A stretch of DNA of 64,000 nt, taken from assembly GCF_003352085.1 (NCBI RefSeq), contig NZ_CP025804.1:2852001-2916000 (forward strand), read 5' to 3'. Of this stretch, positions 1-8,994 are shown one piece after another (the first letter of the stretch is position 1; each line of letters begins with the position of its first letter). Position numbers and translations under genes: made by a program. This DNA is from Sulfitobacter sp. SK012. GTDB lineage: Bacteria > Pseudomonadota > Alphaproteobacteria > Rhodobacterales > Rhodobacteraceae. The notes below the pieces were generated by a model. The model was not told where the DNA came from. It saw only the letters and a program-made list of their open reading frames with translations, and searched no databases.

Positions 1-2791
1 CACCAGAAGAGCGAAACACCCCACCGGCATCATTTGACGTAATGCGCACGGCGCTGCGTCCGTTTTGCGGAACGACTGTGCCGTTGATTGTGGTGCCGCC
101 ATTCAGGCGCGCTTGGAACGGGCCATCAAGGCCCCCAGATGTGTTAAACTGGCCGCTCATCTGATCCACAAATATTGTGTCGGTGACCTGCAACCGATCA
201 AGGTTCACCAACATTGGCGGGGCCGCGGGGCCTCCTGCAGTGTTGCTACCGCCACTACTGTTTCCGCCAAATGTCGCTCGGCGCAGGTCCAGTGTGCCGC
301 CACGAACCACCACCTGCGGCGCGCGCCCAGAACCTTTGCCCAGCAAATCAACAGGGATATCCAACCAATCGCCGCGTTGCAGACGGTTGACCCGCAACCG
401 CTCCATTCCGCCTCCCGGGCGTAGCGACAACGTTGCATCCGCCTTGAGCCCCGGCGCATCCAGCACAATTGCATCAACGCTGGGTGCCGCACCGAGCGCC
501 CCTGTAACGCGTAAGCTGCCGGTTGTGTCTGCTGCTTTACTCCATCCCAGTTGCGGAACGGACATACGCATGCCGCGCAAATCCGTGTTCAATGCAAATG
601 TCGGGGAGGATCCGCGCTGGAACACCAGATCAAGAATGCCACTGCCGGTGCCCGCGACGGTGCCGGGGGGCAGGCTCACGTTAAAGGCGGTTAGCGCTTC
701 GGGACTCAGTGCAACATTGCCGGTCAGCGTGCTGCGCTCGGCGCCTTTGCCGATAGGTTGCGTCCACTTTCCCTCGAAGGGAATGCCGTCCAAACTGCCC
801 TCGCCGCCGATCTCCACACCTTGATTATTGGCGACCAACTGCATCTGCGTGCTGCGCAGACTGCGGCCTTTGACCAGTGTATCAGACCCCAGCGCCAGCA
901 GGTTTCCTGCAACGTCGTAGCGCACATCAGAAGGCTTGCCGCCTTTGCGCAGCGGCAATGCTAAAGTACCCGACAGCACCGCTTGGCCGTCAGCAATCTC
1001 TACCGGCAGGCGCACTCTGTCCATCACAGTCATTGGCGGCTGGTTTAACAATGACAACGCCGCCGTGACCGAGGATTGCGAATTAAACCGGATCACCGCC
1101 GGGGTTCCGGGTTTGGCCTTAACATCAGGAATGATAAAGGACGATCCGGTCAACGCCACAGCGCCGCCCACCGCCGCCTCTACCTGCCCACCATCAAGCG
1201 AGATCACAAACCGGTCCCGTTCCATGCTGCCATGACCACGCGCTTGGGTGATGGGCGGCAGGTGACGCAAAAACGTGACTTCGGCATCTTCATAATCAAA
1301 CGCCAGAAAGGTCTGCAACGGAGTTTCGGGGCCATACCGAAGTGCCAGATCAGCGTTCGAAACCGACGCCGACTTAAGGTTCTTGGCCAGCCACGCACGT
1401 GTCTTGGGCTTCAACGTCACAGGCCACAGTGCCATCAACCGCGGCAAAGACACCGCATCCATCTGCGCATCAACGGCCACGTCCCAACCGCCCTGCCCGG
1501 CAGCAAGCTGGCCAGTCGCTTGCAAGATTTGCCCCTGATCATTGAGCTGTAGCCGCCCCAGATCAAATCGGAACGGATTGAGGCGCAGACGGAAATCCAT
1601 CTCTGCGGAATCAAGCGATACAGCACTGGGGTAAATCTGCTGCGGATTGGCGCTGAGGTTATTAACGCTGAATTGCCCGACCAGATCGCTGAATTGGCCG
1701 TTCTCTAGGCGGCCCAGCGTTGCGGTCCCTTCAGCTTGGCAAGAGACCCACTTGCTGCGCAGCGACAACTCATCAAAGCGCAACACACCCTCAGAGGCAT
1801 CGTAAGATAAATAGCTACGTGCACCGTCAAAGGGGATTGGTGTGGTTTGCCGATTGGGTTGCACCACACCCGCACCAATCTGGAGCGTCGCATTGAGCGG
1901 TGCCAGACTGCCATCTGGCAAAACGCCAGTGCGTACCGAGCCCGAAATGGGCGCACGTAACACATCAAGCCAGCCAAACGCGGGGCTTTGCGTGGCGATA
2001 TCGCGTGCGGAAAACCCATCAAATGTAAGACCAAACCCCGCTTCGGATGCGCCGATGTCGCTGGTGTAATTTGCCGCCAGTGTCGCGATCCCTGATTCAC
2101 CACCAAGCACGGCCAGATCGGCCGCCATCGAAAGCGTATCGCCATCGCGGTTCAAAATAAGCCGCCCGCCATCCACTGTCCAAGCCCGGTTGGCGCGCAG
2201 ATCGGTGAATTGGACTGTCAAAGCTCGCAGTTCGGCTTGCTCTAGCGACGCCAAGACGGGGCGCGACATCAGGCTGTCTAGATCGTCAACAAGAGCGCCC
2301 AAGTTTTCAAATTCGCGCATTGGCCCGGCACGACCCGTCCCGCCCTGCAAGGACACACGGCCATCTGCGCTGCGCTCAAGCTTGAGTACAACACCGTCCA
2401 ATGAAACCTCGCCCGGGGCTATTTTGCGCTGCAAGAGCGCGGATGTGGACAGACGCGCTTTGAATTCGCGAAAGGCGATGATCTCCACACCGGCAAGGGT
2501 TTCGACCCGGACATTGCGCAGGCGAACGCGTGGTTTCCAACCACGCTCAACCACGACCCGGATTTCGCCAAACGTCACACGGGCAAGCGGGATATCTTGG
2601 GCAAGCCGGGTTTCAATGCGGTCTTGGGCCCAGGCAGGCACTTGCAAGGGCCGGTCAAACAGCCACAACGTGCCGCCCACAATCAAACCGGCCAGCAACA
2701 GCACAACAATCACCGAAGCCCGGCCAACCCGGCGCGCGGCACTGCGACGTTGTCTCGGCGCTGAGGTTTTGGAGGTATCAGGCTCTGGCAT
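1..2791 (-). CDS. AsmA/YhdP-like large envelope protein, C-terminus beyond window
   Basis: An uninterrupted reading frame of at least 930 codons runs from an ATG at 2791 off the left edge. The N-terminus is a short basic stretch (about residues 12-25), then a single hydrophobic segment (about 27-46) that should anchor the protein in the inner membrane, and a long beta-rich periplasmic part. The last visible residues (RITSNDAGG) resemble the AsmA-like C-terminal region of DUF3971/YhdP proteins. That family spans the periplasm and is linked to phospholipid transport to the outer membrane; this role is inherited from the family, not shown here. The gene is divergent from the peroxiredoxin gene. 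TamB is the main alternative but lacks this type of C-terminal motif. Confidence 0.8.
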   Translation of the reverse strand, partial: MPEPDTSKTSAPRQRRSAARRVGRASVIVVLLLAGLIVGGTLWLFDRPLQVPAWAQDRIETRLAQDIPLARVTFGEIRVVVERGWKPRVRLRNVRVETLAGVEIIAFREFKARLSTSALLQRKIAPGEVSLDGVVLKLERSADGRVSLQGGTGRAGPMREFENLGALVDDLDSLMSRPVLASLEQAELRALTVQFTDLRANRAWTVDGGRLILNRDGDTLSMAADLAVLGGESGIATLAANYTSDIGASEAGFGLTFDGFSARDIATQSPAFGWLDVLRAPISGSVRTGVLPDGSLAPLNATLQIGAGVVQPNRQTTPIPFDGARSYLSYDASEGVLRFDELSLRSKWVSCQAEGTATLGRLENGQFSDLVGQFSVNNLSANPQQIYPSAVSLDSAEMDFRLRLNPFRFDLGRLQLNDQGQILQATGQLAAGQGGWDVAVDAQMDAVSLPRLMALWPVTLKPKTRAWLAKNLKSASVSNADLALRYGPETPLQTFLAFDYEDAEVTFLRHLPPITQARGHGSMERDRFVISLDGGQVEAAVGGAVALTGSSFIIPDVKAKPGTPAVIRFNSQSSVTAALSLLNQPPMTVMDRVRLPVEIADGQAVLSGTLALPLRKGGKPSDVRYDVAGNLLALGSDTLVKGRSLRSTQMQLVANNQGVEIGGEGSLDGIPFEGKWTQPIGKGAERSTLTGNVALSPEALTAFNVSLPPGTVAGTGSGILDLVFQRGSSPTFALNTDLRGMRMSVPQLGWSKAADTTGSLRVTGALGAAPSVDAIVLDAPGLKADATLSLRPGGGMERLRVNRLQRGDWLDIPVDLLGKGSGRAPQVVVRGGTLDLRRATFGGNSSGGSNTAGGPAAPPMLVNLDRLQVTDTIFVDQMSGQFNTSGGLDGPFQARLNGGTTINGTVVPQNGRSAVRITSNDAGGVFRSSG

Positions 2792-2944
2792 CTTACTCCG
2801 ACCGGGGGCGCAGGCCAGCGCCAAGGGGTTGTAAAACTCGACCAAGATTTAGGTCTTGATCCAACGCCGGGGCTTTAACTTTGCCGGTGCTGCCCTACTA
2901 TGCCATTAGGTCGATCCCCTTTCCATGTCAAAGACGAGAGAACC

Positions 2945-3406
2945 ATGCCACAGATCAATGAACCTGCGCCTAAATTCACCCTTCCGGTCACTGGCGGCGG
3001 CGAAGTTACGCTGAGCGCCTTGCGAGGCAGCCCTGTCGTCCTCTATTTTTATCCGCGCGATGACACCCCCGGCTGCACCACACAGGCGATCGGATTTTCC
3101 GCGCATTTGGCAGAGTTTGAGGCCGCGGGCGCCAAGGTATTCGGCGTGTCTGGCGACACCATGGCCAAGCATGACAAATTTGCCGCCAAGCACGCGCTGA
3201 CCGTGCCGTTGCTTTCGGGGTTTGAGGAAACGATCACCGAAGATTACGGTGTTTGGGTCGAGAAAAACATGTACGGCAAGAAATCCATGGGCATCGAACG
3301 CGCTACGTTTCTGATCGACGCGCAGGGCAACATTTCGCGCATTTGGCGCAAGGTCAAAGTGCCCGGCCATGTGGAGGAAGTCTTGGAGGCTGTGCGCGCG
3401 CTGTGA
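2945..3406 (+). CDS. bcp: Bcp/PrxQ-type thioredoxin-dependent peroxiredoxin
   Basis: This 153-residue cytoplasmic peroxiredoxin reduces hydroperoxides. The peroxidatic cysteine is C44 in TPGCTTQ, on the usual thioredoxin fold (FYPRDDTPGC). The resolving cysteine that E. coli Bcp carries five residues later is replaced by isoleucine (I49), so this looks like a one-Cys form that must be recycled by an external thiol. The start at 2945 is chosen because an in-frame upstream ATG at 2900 would add a non-homologous tail, while a GAGAG element lies just before MPQINEPAP. Its stop overlaps the GTG start of the ferritin-like gene (GTGA), suggesting translational coupling. Confidence 0.92.
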   Translation: MPQINEPAPKFTLPVTGGGEVTLSALRGSPVVLYFYPRDDTPGCTTQAIGFSAHLAEFEAAGAKVFGVSGDTMAKHDKFAAKHALTVPLLSGFEETITEDYGVWVEKNMYGKKSMGIERATFLIDAQGNISRIWRKVKVPGHVEEVLEAVRAL

Positions 3407-4212
3407 TCCCTCTTGCCCAGATGGCGGAAGCGGTTTTGCAATGTGCAGTCGGTCGCGAAAAGACCGCGTTGTCACGCGGATACGCTGCCGCGTGGCAGGC
3501 CGCCCGCGCCAAAGGAGAGACACCTGAAATTGGCCGCGCCGATCCGCCGATGCATCCTGCACGGCCGCCAAGGCCGGAGCTATTAAGCCCGCGCGATGTG
3601 CCGCGCCGCCGTCCCGGCACACCCGAAGGACGGATCGCACTTTTGCACGCTGTCGCGCATATTGAGTTGAACGCAGTGGATCTGCATTGGGACATCCTTG
3701 CGCGGTTTGCAGATGTGCCGATGCCGATTGGATACTACGATGACTGGGTGAAAGCCGCGGATGAAGAATCCAAGCATTTCAATCTGATGTGCGACTGTCT
3801 TGAAGCATTGGGCAGCCATTACGGTGCCCTACCTGCACACGCGGGAATGTGGCGCGCCGCCGAAGATACGGCGGAAGATTTCATGGGACGTTTGGCAGTA
3901 GTGCCCATGGTCCTTGAGGCGCGCGGCCTTGATGTAACGCCGGGGATGATTGAGGTGTTCAAACGCGCCAAAGCCGATCAGGCCGTCGCCGCATTGGAAG
4001 TTATATATTCGGAAGAAGTGCACCATGTTGCCTACGGGTCCAAATGGTTTCACTTTCTGTGCGGACGGCACGATCTGGACCCCACGCAGCAATTTCACAT
4101 GCTGGTCCGAAAGTATTTTCATGGGAATCTAAAACCCCCTTTCAACGAGGAAAAGCGGGCGGAGGCTGGCATCCCCCCGGATTTCTATTGGCCATTGGCC
4201 GAAGGGGCCTGA
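3403..4212 (+). CDS. DUF455 ferritin-like domain protein
   Basis: This 269-residue protein belongs to the DUF455 family, a ferritin-like helical bundle. Putative metal ligands are visible in AHIELNAVDLHWD, EESKHFNLM and the late EVIYSEEVHHVAYG, the typical spaced Glu/His pattern of a di-iron site. The biochemical role of the family is not established. The start is taken as the GTG at 3403, which overlaps the bcp stop by four bases; ATG at 3421 is the alternative. The longer in-frame extension to 3253 lies inside bcp and is rejected. The pairing with a peroxidase suggests a role in oxidative stress or metal handling, which is inference. Confidence 0.82.
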   Translation: MIPLAQMAEAVLQCAVGREKTALSRGYAAAWQAARAKGETPEIGRADPPMHPARPPRPELLSPRDVPRRRPGTPEGRIALLHAVAHIELNAVDLHWDILARFADVPMPIGYYDDWVKAADEESKHFNLMCDCLEALGSHYGALPAHAGMWRAAEDTAEDFMGRLAVVPMVLEARGLDVTPGMIEVFKRAKADQAVAALEVIYSEEVHHVAYGSKWFHFLCGRHDLDPTQQFHMLVRKYFHGNLKPPFNEEKRAEAGIPPDFYWPLAEGA

Positions 4213-4239
4213 TTGGGGCACATCAGCTAGGCAGCCCAA

Positions 4240-4262
4240 GCCGCTGAAATAGGCGGTTTTTT
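4240..4262 (+). terminator. weak intrinsic terminator after DUF455 gene
   Basis: A short GC stem (GCCGC paired with GCGGT across an eight-base loop) is followed by six T residues. It lies about 30 bases after the ferritin-like gene. The stem is short, so confidence is modest. Confidence 0.35.
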
Positions 4263-4426
4263 GCCCACCATCCGTAAAACTGGCGGCAAGCGGGCTATTG
4301 CCGTGAATTGGCAGGTCAACAGGGTTGCCCCACTGGCGGTGGGTGGCTATGCCTCACCTGGTTAACAGTATAGGACCACGCAGATGGTCGGATGTGCTGA
4401 ACTGGGACAGAAGAGGAACGTAGAAC

Positions 4427-5746
4427 GTGCGCACAAAGCTGGCAATTAAAACCCACGCCATGTTGGAACACTTCTTTCCTGAACGCCGCGTTTTTCTAAA
4501 GTCCGATAACGACACCCGTTTTATCCGCCTCAAACCCGGCACGCAGTTGGTGGCCCTCGCAGGGTCCGGCCTGCTGATTGGTTGGGCCATTGTGGCGACC
4601 GCGATCATCTTGATGGACAGCATCGGATCCGGCAATTTCCGTGAGCAAGCCAAGCGCGATCAACGCACCTATCAGGCGCGTCTGAATGACCTTTCTGGCC
4701 AACGCGACGGACGTGCCGAGGAAGCTCTCGCCGCGCAAGAACGCTTTAACGCAGCGCTTTCCCAAATTTCCATCATGCAATCAGAGCTCTTGTCCTCAGA
4801 GACACGCCGTCGCGAATTGGAAACCGGGATCGAAGTGATCCAATCAACCCTGCGCGATACTATGCAAGACCGTCAGGCAGCCCGCAGCCAGCTGGCCGAA
4901 TTGGAAACCGGCGACGGGGTTAGTGCGGCACAGATCGCTGCCAGCAGCGCGCCCATGGATTTCCTCGCCGAAGCGCTGGCACGCACCGCAGCCGAGCGTG
5001 ATCAGGTCATTATTGATGCGCAAGACGCCCTGCTGCACGCCGACGAAATGGCCCAACAGATCGCCCAAATGCGCGACCAGAACAACACCATTTTCCGCCA
5101 GCTCGAAGAAGCAATGACCGTCTCTGTAGCACCCCTCGACAAGATGTTTCGCAACGCAGGCATGCCGACAGACCGCATTATCAAAACCGTACGACGGGGA
5201 TACTCCGGCCAAGGCGGCCCACTCACGCCGCTAAGCTTTACAACCCGCGGCGAAGAACCAACGGCTGACACATTGCGTGCCAACCGTCTGATTGAACAAA
5301 TGGACCGGCTGAACCTTTACCGCATCGCCGCTGAAAAAGCGCCTTTTGCCTCACCCGTTAAGAACGCATTCCGCTTTACTTCGCAATTTGGCTTTCGTCG
5401 CGATCCAAAAACTGGCGGACGCCGCATGCACAAAGGCGTTGATTTCGCTGCGGGTATGGGCACACCACTTTACGCAACCGCAGACGGTGTAGTGGTCAGC
5501 GCAAGCTGGTCCGCAGGATATGGTCGTTTGGTCAAGATACAGCATGAATTCGGCATTGAGACACGCTACGCTCACATGTCTAAAATGCGCGTTAAAGTTG
5601 GGCAAAGGGTCTCGCGCGGCCAGCGGATTGGTGATATGGGAGCCTCAGGACGGGTTACTGGCGTTCACCTGCACTACGAAGTGCGTGTCGGCGGCAAAGC
5701 GGTAAACCCAATGATTTATATCAAGGCTGCAAACGATGTTTTCTAA
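4427..5746 (+). CDS. M23 family murein endopeptidase with DUF5930 N-terminal region
   Basis: This 439-residue inner-membrane-anchored peptidoglycan hydrolase has a short cytoplasmic head, one membrane segment (about residues 40-63), a long Gln/Glu/Arg-rich coiled coil (about 70-240) and a C-terminal M23/LytM domain (about 310-430). The zinc site is complete: HKGVD around residue 335 and HLHYE around 414-418. The N-terminal part matches the DUF5930 arrangement seen in Rhodobacterales. GTG at 4427 is used, with AGGAA upstream; ATG at 4460 is possible. It overlaps the bactofilin gene by 11 bases. In other alphaproteobacteria bactofilins position M23 enzymes for local wall remodelling, so a joint role in cell shape is likely. 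Confidence 0.9.
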   Translation: MRTKLAIKTHAMLEHFFPERRVFLKSDNDTRFIRLKPGTQLVALAGSGLLIGWAIVATAIILMDSIGSGNFREQAKRDQRTYQARLNDLSGQRDGRAEEALAAQERFNAALSQISIMQSELLSSETRRRELETGIEVIQSTLRDTMQDRQAARSQLAELETGDGVSAAQIAASSAPMDFLAEALARTAAERDQVIIDAQDALLHADEMAQQIAQMRDQNNTIFRQLEEAMTVSVAPLDKMFRNAGMPTDRIIKTVRRGYSGQGGPLTPLSFTTRGEEPTADTLRANRLIEQMDRLNLYRIAAEKAPFASPVKNAFRFTSQFGFRRDPKTGGRRMHKGVDFAAGMGTPLYATADGVVVSASWSAGYGRLVKIQHEFGIETRYAHMSKMRVKVGQRVSRGQRIGDMGASGRVTGVHLHYEVRVGGKAVNPMIYIKAANDVF

Positions 5747-6236
5747 GAGCAAAATCAACGACCCTTCCCCCAAAGACGGTGATGCGGAGCGGCCTCAGGC
5801 CTCTGCGATCCCCTCCCCTTCGGCGGCACCCAAACCAAATGAATTCAAGGCAAGCGCCCCAAAGGCCAAGCCACCAGCGTCGATCCTTTCGGCCGACCTG
5901 CACGTCACGGGTAACATGAAGACCACCGGCGACATTCAGGTCGAAGGCACAGTGGAAGGCGACATCCGCGCGCATCTGCTGACCATCGGCGAGACGGCGA
6001 CAATCAAAGGCGAAGTGATTGCCGATGACGTGGTGATCAATGGCCGCATCGTAGGCCGTGTACGCGGCCTTAAGGTGCGTCTGACGTCGACGGCACGCGT
6101 TGAGGGTGACATCATCCACAAGACCATCGCTATCGAGAGCGGCGCGCATTTTGAAGGTTCCGTGCAGCGTCAAGATGACCCGCTGAACCCTGGTGCCAAA
6201 TCAGCACCAGCGCAAAAGCCAAACCCCGCTTCTTAA
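5736..6236 (+). CDS. bactofilin
   Basis: This 166-residue cytoskeletal protein has a Pro/Ala-rich disordered N-terminus (about 1-48), the right-handed beta-helix bactofilin core (about 50-145) with the regular GDIQVEGTVEGDIRA type repeats, and a disordered C-terminal tail. Bactofilins polymerise without nucleotide and recruit cell-wall enzymes. The start lies inside the last codons of the M23 peptidase gene, which implies translational coupling. A strong terminator follows, so the two genes form a closed bicistron. Confidence 0.93.
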   Translation: MFSKSKINDPSPKDGDAERPQASAIPSPSAAPKPNEFKASAPKAKPPASILSADLHVTGNMKTTGDIQVEGTVEGDIRAHLLTIGETATIKGEVIADDVVINGRIVGRVRGLKVRLTSTARVEGDIIHKTIAIESGAHFEGSVQRQDDPLNPGAKSAPAQKPNPAS

Positions 6237-6253
6237 GCGACTTCACAGATTTG

Positions 6254-6288
6254 ACGGGCACCGCATAGAGATATGCGGTGCCCGTTTT
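6254..6288 (+). terminator. strong intrinsic terminator of the M23-bactofilin operon
   Basis: A perfect 14-bp stem (6254-6267 with 6272-6285), GAGA loop, followed by TTTT. There is no A-run on the left side, so it acts mainly on the plus strand. Confidence 0.9.
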
Positions 6289-6351
6289 GCATTCTGGGAT
6301 ACGAATGATGTTGTGCGGGTGTGCGCGCCCTTAACGCTGGCGCGCAGCGCT

Positions 6352-7122
6352 CTAGAACTTGCCGTTGGTATTTTTCCATTCACTGCGCGGTGCGATGGAT
6401 TCGGTGGTGTCCCAATGTTCAACAATCATGCCGTTTGCGACTCGAAACAGATCGTAGAAGGCTGAGTGAATACCGCCGCGCTGACCTTCACTTGCACAAA
6501 GTACAAAATTGCCCTGCGCCAGAACGCGGTGGATATGTTTGTAGTCGATATGGCGCGCGCCATTTGTCTTGTTCTCTAGAGCCAGGCGAAGCGCAGAAGT
6601 CCCATCCGCAGAGGTTGGATTATGATCGGAAAATCCATCCGACTGAATGAAATCGGTGATGCGGTCGAGCTGCCCGTCGAGCAGTACCGTTTCAACAAAG
6701 GACCGAACAAGAGACCTGTTGGCCTCAGTCAATTCAAGGTCCGCGACCTCGGTCGGACCATCCACCATGCTGCGGCCTGAGTCATTTGGTCCAGTTCTCT
6801 CTTGGATATTGTCCCAGTGCTCAACCGCACGGCCATCATCGAATCGAAAGACCTCAAAGCAAATCTTCCTCGTGGCAAAGTCATATTCCATATGGGCAAA
6901 GACAAATTCGCCGTCCTCAAATCCTCTGACCATGTTGACCTGTGGTTCAGTTTCTGAGAGCCGTTTGAACAACAGGGCAAGCCCTTCGCTCCCCTCGTGG
7001 GTCTGAGGATTATGCTGAACGTATTTCGCTTCATTCACCACGGCGACTGGGCCCGGATCGCCTGTCTCAATGCTTTTGAGCAAATTCCAGATTTGAGCTA
7101 TTTTTGATACGGTCATCCGCAT
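6352..7122 (-). CDS. SnoaL/NTF2-like protein with two tandem domains
   Basis: This 256-residue protein is made of two NTF2-like (SnoaL) cone-fold units: about residues 1-120 (YVQHNPQTHEG, AVEHWDNIQE) and 125-256 (DHNPTSADG, IVEHWDTTE). The duplicated HNP and EHWD motifs show an internal repeat; a single SnoaL protein is usually about 130 residues. SnoaL proteins are polyketide cyclases or aldol-condensation-type enzymes of mostly unknown substrate, so no reaction is assigned. It is probably soluble and cytoplasmic. It stands alone between the bactofilin terminator and the glutamate synthase-like gene. Confidence 0.8.
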   Translation of the reverse strand: MRMTVSKIAQIWNLLKSIETGDPGPVAVVNEAKYVQHNPQTHEGSEGLALLFKRLSETEPQVNMVRGFEDGEFVFAHMEYDFATRKICFEVFRFDDGRAVEHWDNIQERTGPNDSGRSMVDGPTEVADLELTEANRSLVRSFVETVLLDGQLDRITDFIQSDGFSDHNPTSADGTSALRLALENKTNGARHIDYKHIHRVLAQGNFVLCASEGQRGGIHSAFYDLFRVANGMIVEHWDTTESIAPRSEWKNTNGKF

Positions 7123-7229
7123 GATCCCCGTGCTGAGTAATCTGAGACGCTTCTGTATGATCGGGGCATGAACCGAGCTCGACCACGCAAAAGCTCACAT
7201 ACCGCCTGCCACCTCAGGAGGTTGCAATT

Positions 7230-8822
7230 TTACGCTGCGCTCACAAAGGAGCCAGTTTGCGCGTGATCCCAATATTTGGCGAACGCAGGATGAACCGCAT
7301 CATTTGCTTCAAGGTCTCCGGATTCCAACCACAGATACTGGCTGGCAGCAGATCGTGCTTCCCTGCTGCTGATCCGGATCATGAGGTGATGTGGCGTAAA
7401 TTCTGATGGATGAGACAGCCCGGAGGATTCCACGGCCTCCCGCAGAGCGGTCATTGTGTTCTTATGGAAATTCGCGACCCGTGTGCTTTTATCCTCAACC
7501 ACCAAGGCTTTGTAGCGACCGGGGTCTTGGGTTGTCACACCCGTCGGGCATTTCCCCGTATGGCAGGCTTGGGCCTGAATGCAGCCAAGCGCAAACATGA
7601 AACCGCGGGCGACGTTGCAGCCATCTGCCCCCAAAGCAAATACCCGGCACATGTCAAAGGCGCTGATCAACTTGCCAGACGCGATCACCTTTATCTGGTC
7701 GCGGATGCCAAGGCCCACGAGCGTGTTGTGAACAAGCATCAGACCTTCGCGCAAAGGAGCGCCTTTGTGATCGGCAAATTCTACCGGCGCAGCACCAGTG
7801 CCGCCTTCGGCCCCGTCCACGGTAATAAAATCTGGGCTGATGCCACTTTCCTTGATCGCTTTTGCAATCGCAAACCATTCCCATGGATGGCCCACGCACA
7901 TCTTAATGCCTACCGGTTTGCCGTCTGACAAAGTCCGAAGTTCTTGGATAAAAGCGCAAAGCTCCAGCGGCGTTGAAAACGCGCTATGCGAACTTGGGCT
8001 TATACAATCAACACCAACTTCTATGCCGCGCGCCTCTGCGATTTCCTCGGTAACTTTCGCCCCAAGCAGAATGCCGCCATGTCCGGGTTTTGCCCCCTGC
8101 GACAGCTTAATTTCGATCATTTTAACCTGATCCTCGGCAGAGGTGGTCGCAAACTTTTCTGGATCAAATTGACCATCCGCTGTGCGGCATCCGAAATATC
8201 CACTGCCAATCTGCCAGATCAAATCGCCGCCGTGCTTGCGGTGAAACTTTGAGATAGAGCCCTCGCCGGTAGTGTGCGCGAAATCACCCATCTTTGCCCC
8301 TCCGTTTAGGGCCTCGATGGCATTTGGGGACAATGCGCCATACGACATTCCGGAAATATTCAGGACGGATCCTTTGTAGGGCTTTGTGCATCCCGGACCG
8401 CCAAACGTAACCGTAAAAGGATCAGCAGGCAGATGTTGCGGCATCATGGAGTGGTTGATCCATTCGTGCCCGACTTCATTGACATTGCGCAGGGTGCCGA
8501 AAGGCCTGAGCCCTTCCATACCTTTCGCACGGCGATAGACCAAGGCACGTTGTTCGCGGGAAAATGGTGTTTCTTCGTGGTCGCTCTCTAGGAAATACTG
8601 ACGTATTTCGGGGCGGAAATGTTCAAACAAAAACCGCAACCGCGCGACCAGCGGGTAGTTCTTGAGAACAGCACTTTTGTTTTGAAACAGATCGTTCAAC
8701 CCCAGCAGCGACAACAGAAAAGCGATGGCGGATATTGCGCCGCCCCAAAAGGGCGCAGGTCCAGCCAATAGCAAGCCAAACGGCACCAACAACACAACAA
8801 CAGCCAAAGGTAAGTAACGCAT
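7230..8822 (-). CDS. FMN-binding glutamate synthase family protein
   Basis: This 530-residue protein has two hydrophobic segments at its N-terminus (about 4-20 and 25-43), then the FMN-binding alpha/beta barrel of the glutamate synthase GltB central region. Visible hallmarks are the FMN-site stretch MSYGALSPNAIEAL, DGAEGGTGAAP near the barrel end, and the cysteine cluster CHTGKCPTGVTTQDP, which is an iron-sulfur ligand pattern in the family. It lacks the amidotransferase domain of full GltB, so it should not use glutamine as ammonia donor. The substrate of these stand-alone, membrane-anchored homologues is not known to me. It is separated by about 170 bases from the SLC13 permease gene upstream. 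Confidence 0.88.
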   Translation of the reverse strand: MRYLPLAVVVLLVPFGLLLAGPAPFWGGAISAIAFLLSLLGLNDLFQNKSAVLKNYPLVARLRFLFEHFRPEIRQYFLESDHEETPFSREQRALVYRRAKGMEGLRPFGTLRNVNEVGHEWINHSMMPQHLPADPFTVTFGGPGCTKPYKGSVLNISGMSYGALSPNAIEALNGGAKMGDFAHTTGEGSISKFHRKHGGDLIWQIGSGYFGCRTADGQFDPEKFATTSAEDQVKMIEIKLSQGAKPGHGGILLGAKVTEEIAEARGIEVGVDCISPSSHSAFSTPLELCAFIQELRTLSDGKPVGIKMCVGHPWEWFAIAKAIKESGISPDFITVDGAEGGTGAAPVEFADHKGAPLREGLMLVHNTLVGLGIRDQIKVIASGKLISAFDMCRVFALGADGCNVARGFMFALGCIQAQACHTGKCPTGVTTQDPGRYKALVVEDKSTRVANFHKNTMTALREAVESSGLSHPSEFTPHHLMIRISSREARSAASQYLWLESGDLEANDAVHPAFAKYWDHAQTGSFVSAA

Positions 8823-8994
8823 TCTGAACTCCCATCAGTGCAGCAAGGAGCGCATTCCAAGAGCGTTGCGTCAAGGCAGTTGCGCAATAATTGACCAAAG
8901 GGATGGTTAATCCACGCCCCAGTTTTTGTCAAAGCAGTGTTGGTTAGGCCCTCCCGAAGGCCGATTTTCAGACAACTTCGGGCAACTCTTTGGC

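Noticed and set aside
65..824. Plus-strand open frames over the AsmA/YhdP gene
   Set aside because: They are antisense shadows; the minus-strand frame is continuous and has recognisable family sequence and a membrane segment.
3354..3695. Minus-strand open frames opposite bcp and DUF455
   Set aside because: No homology or ribosome-binding sites; antisense shadows in GC-rich DNA.
7208..7230. Palindrome CCTCAGGAGG similar to that at 11082-11104
   Set aside because: The 23-base segments match in 19 positions, but matches of this quality are expected by chance many times in 64 kb; not reported as a shared operator.
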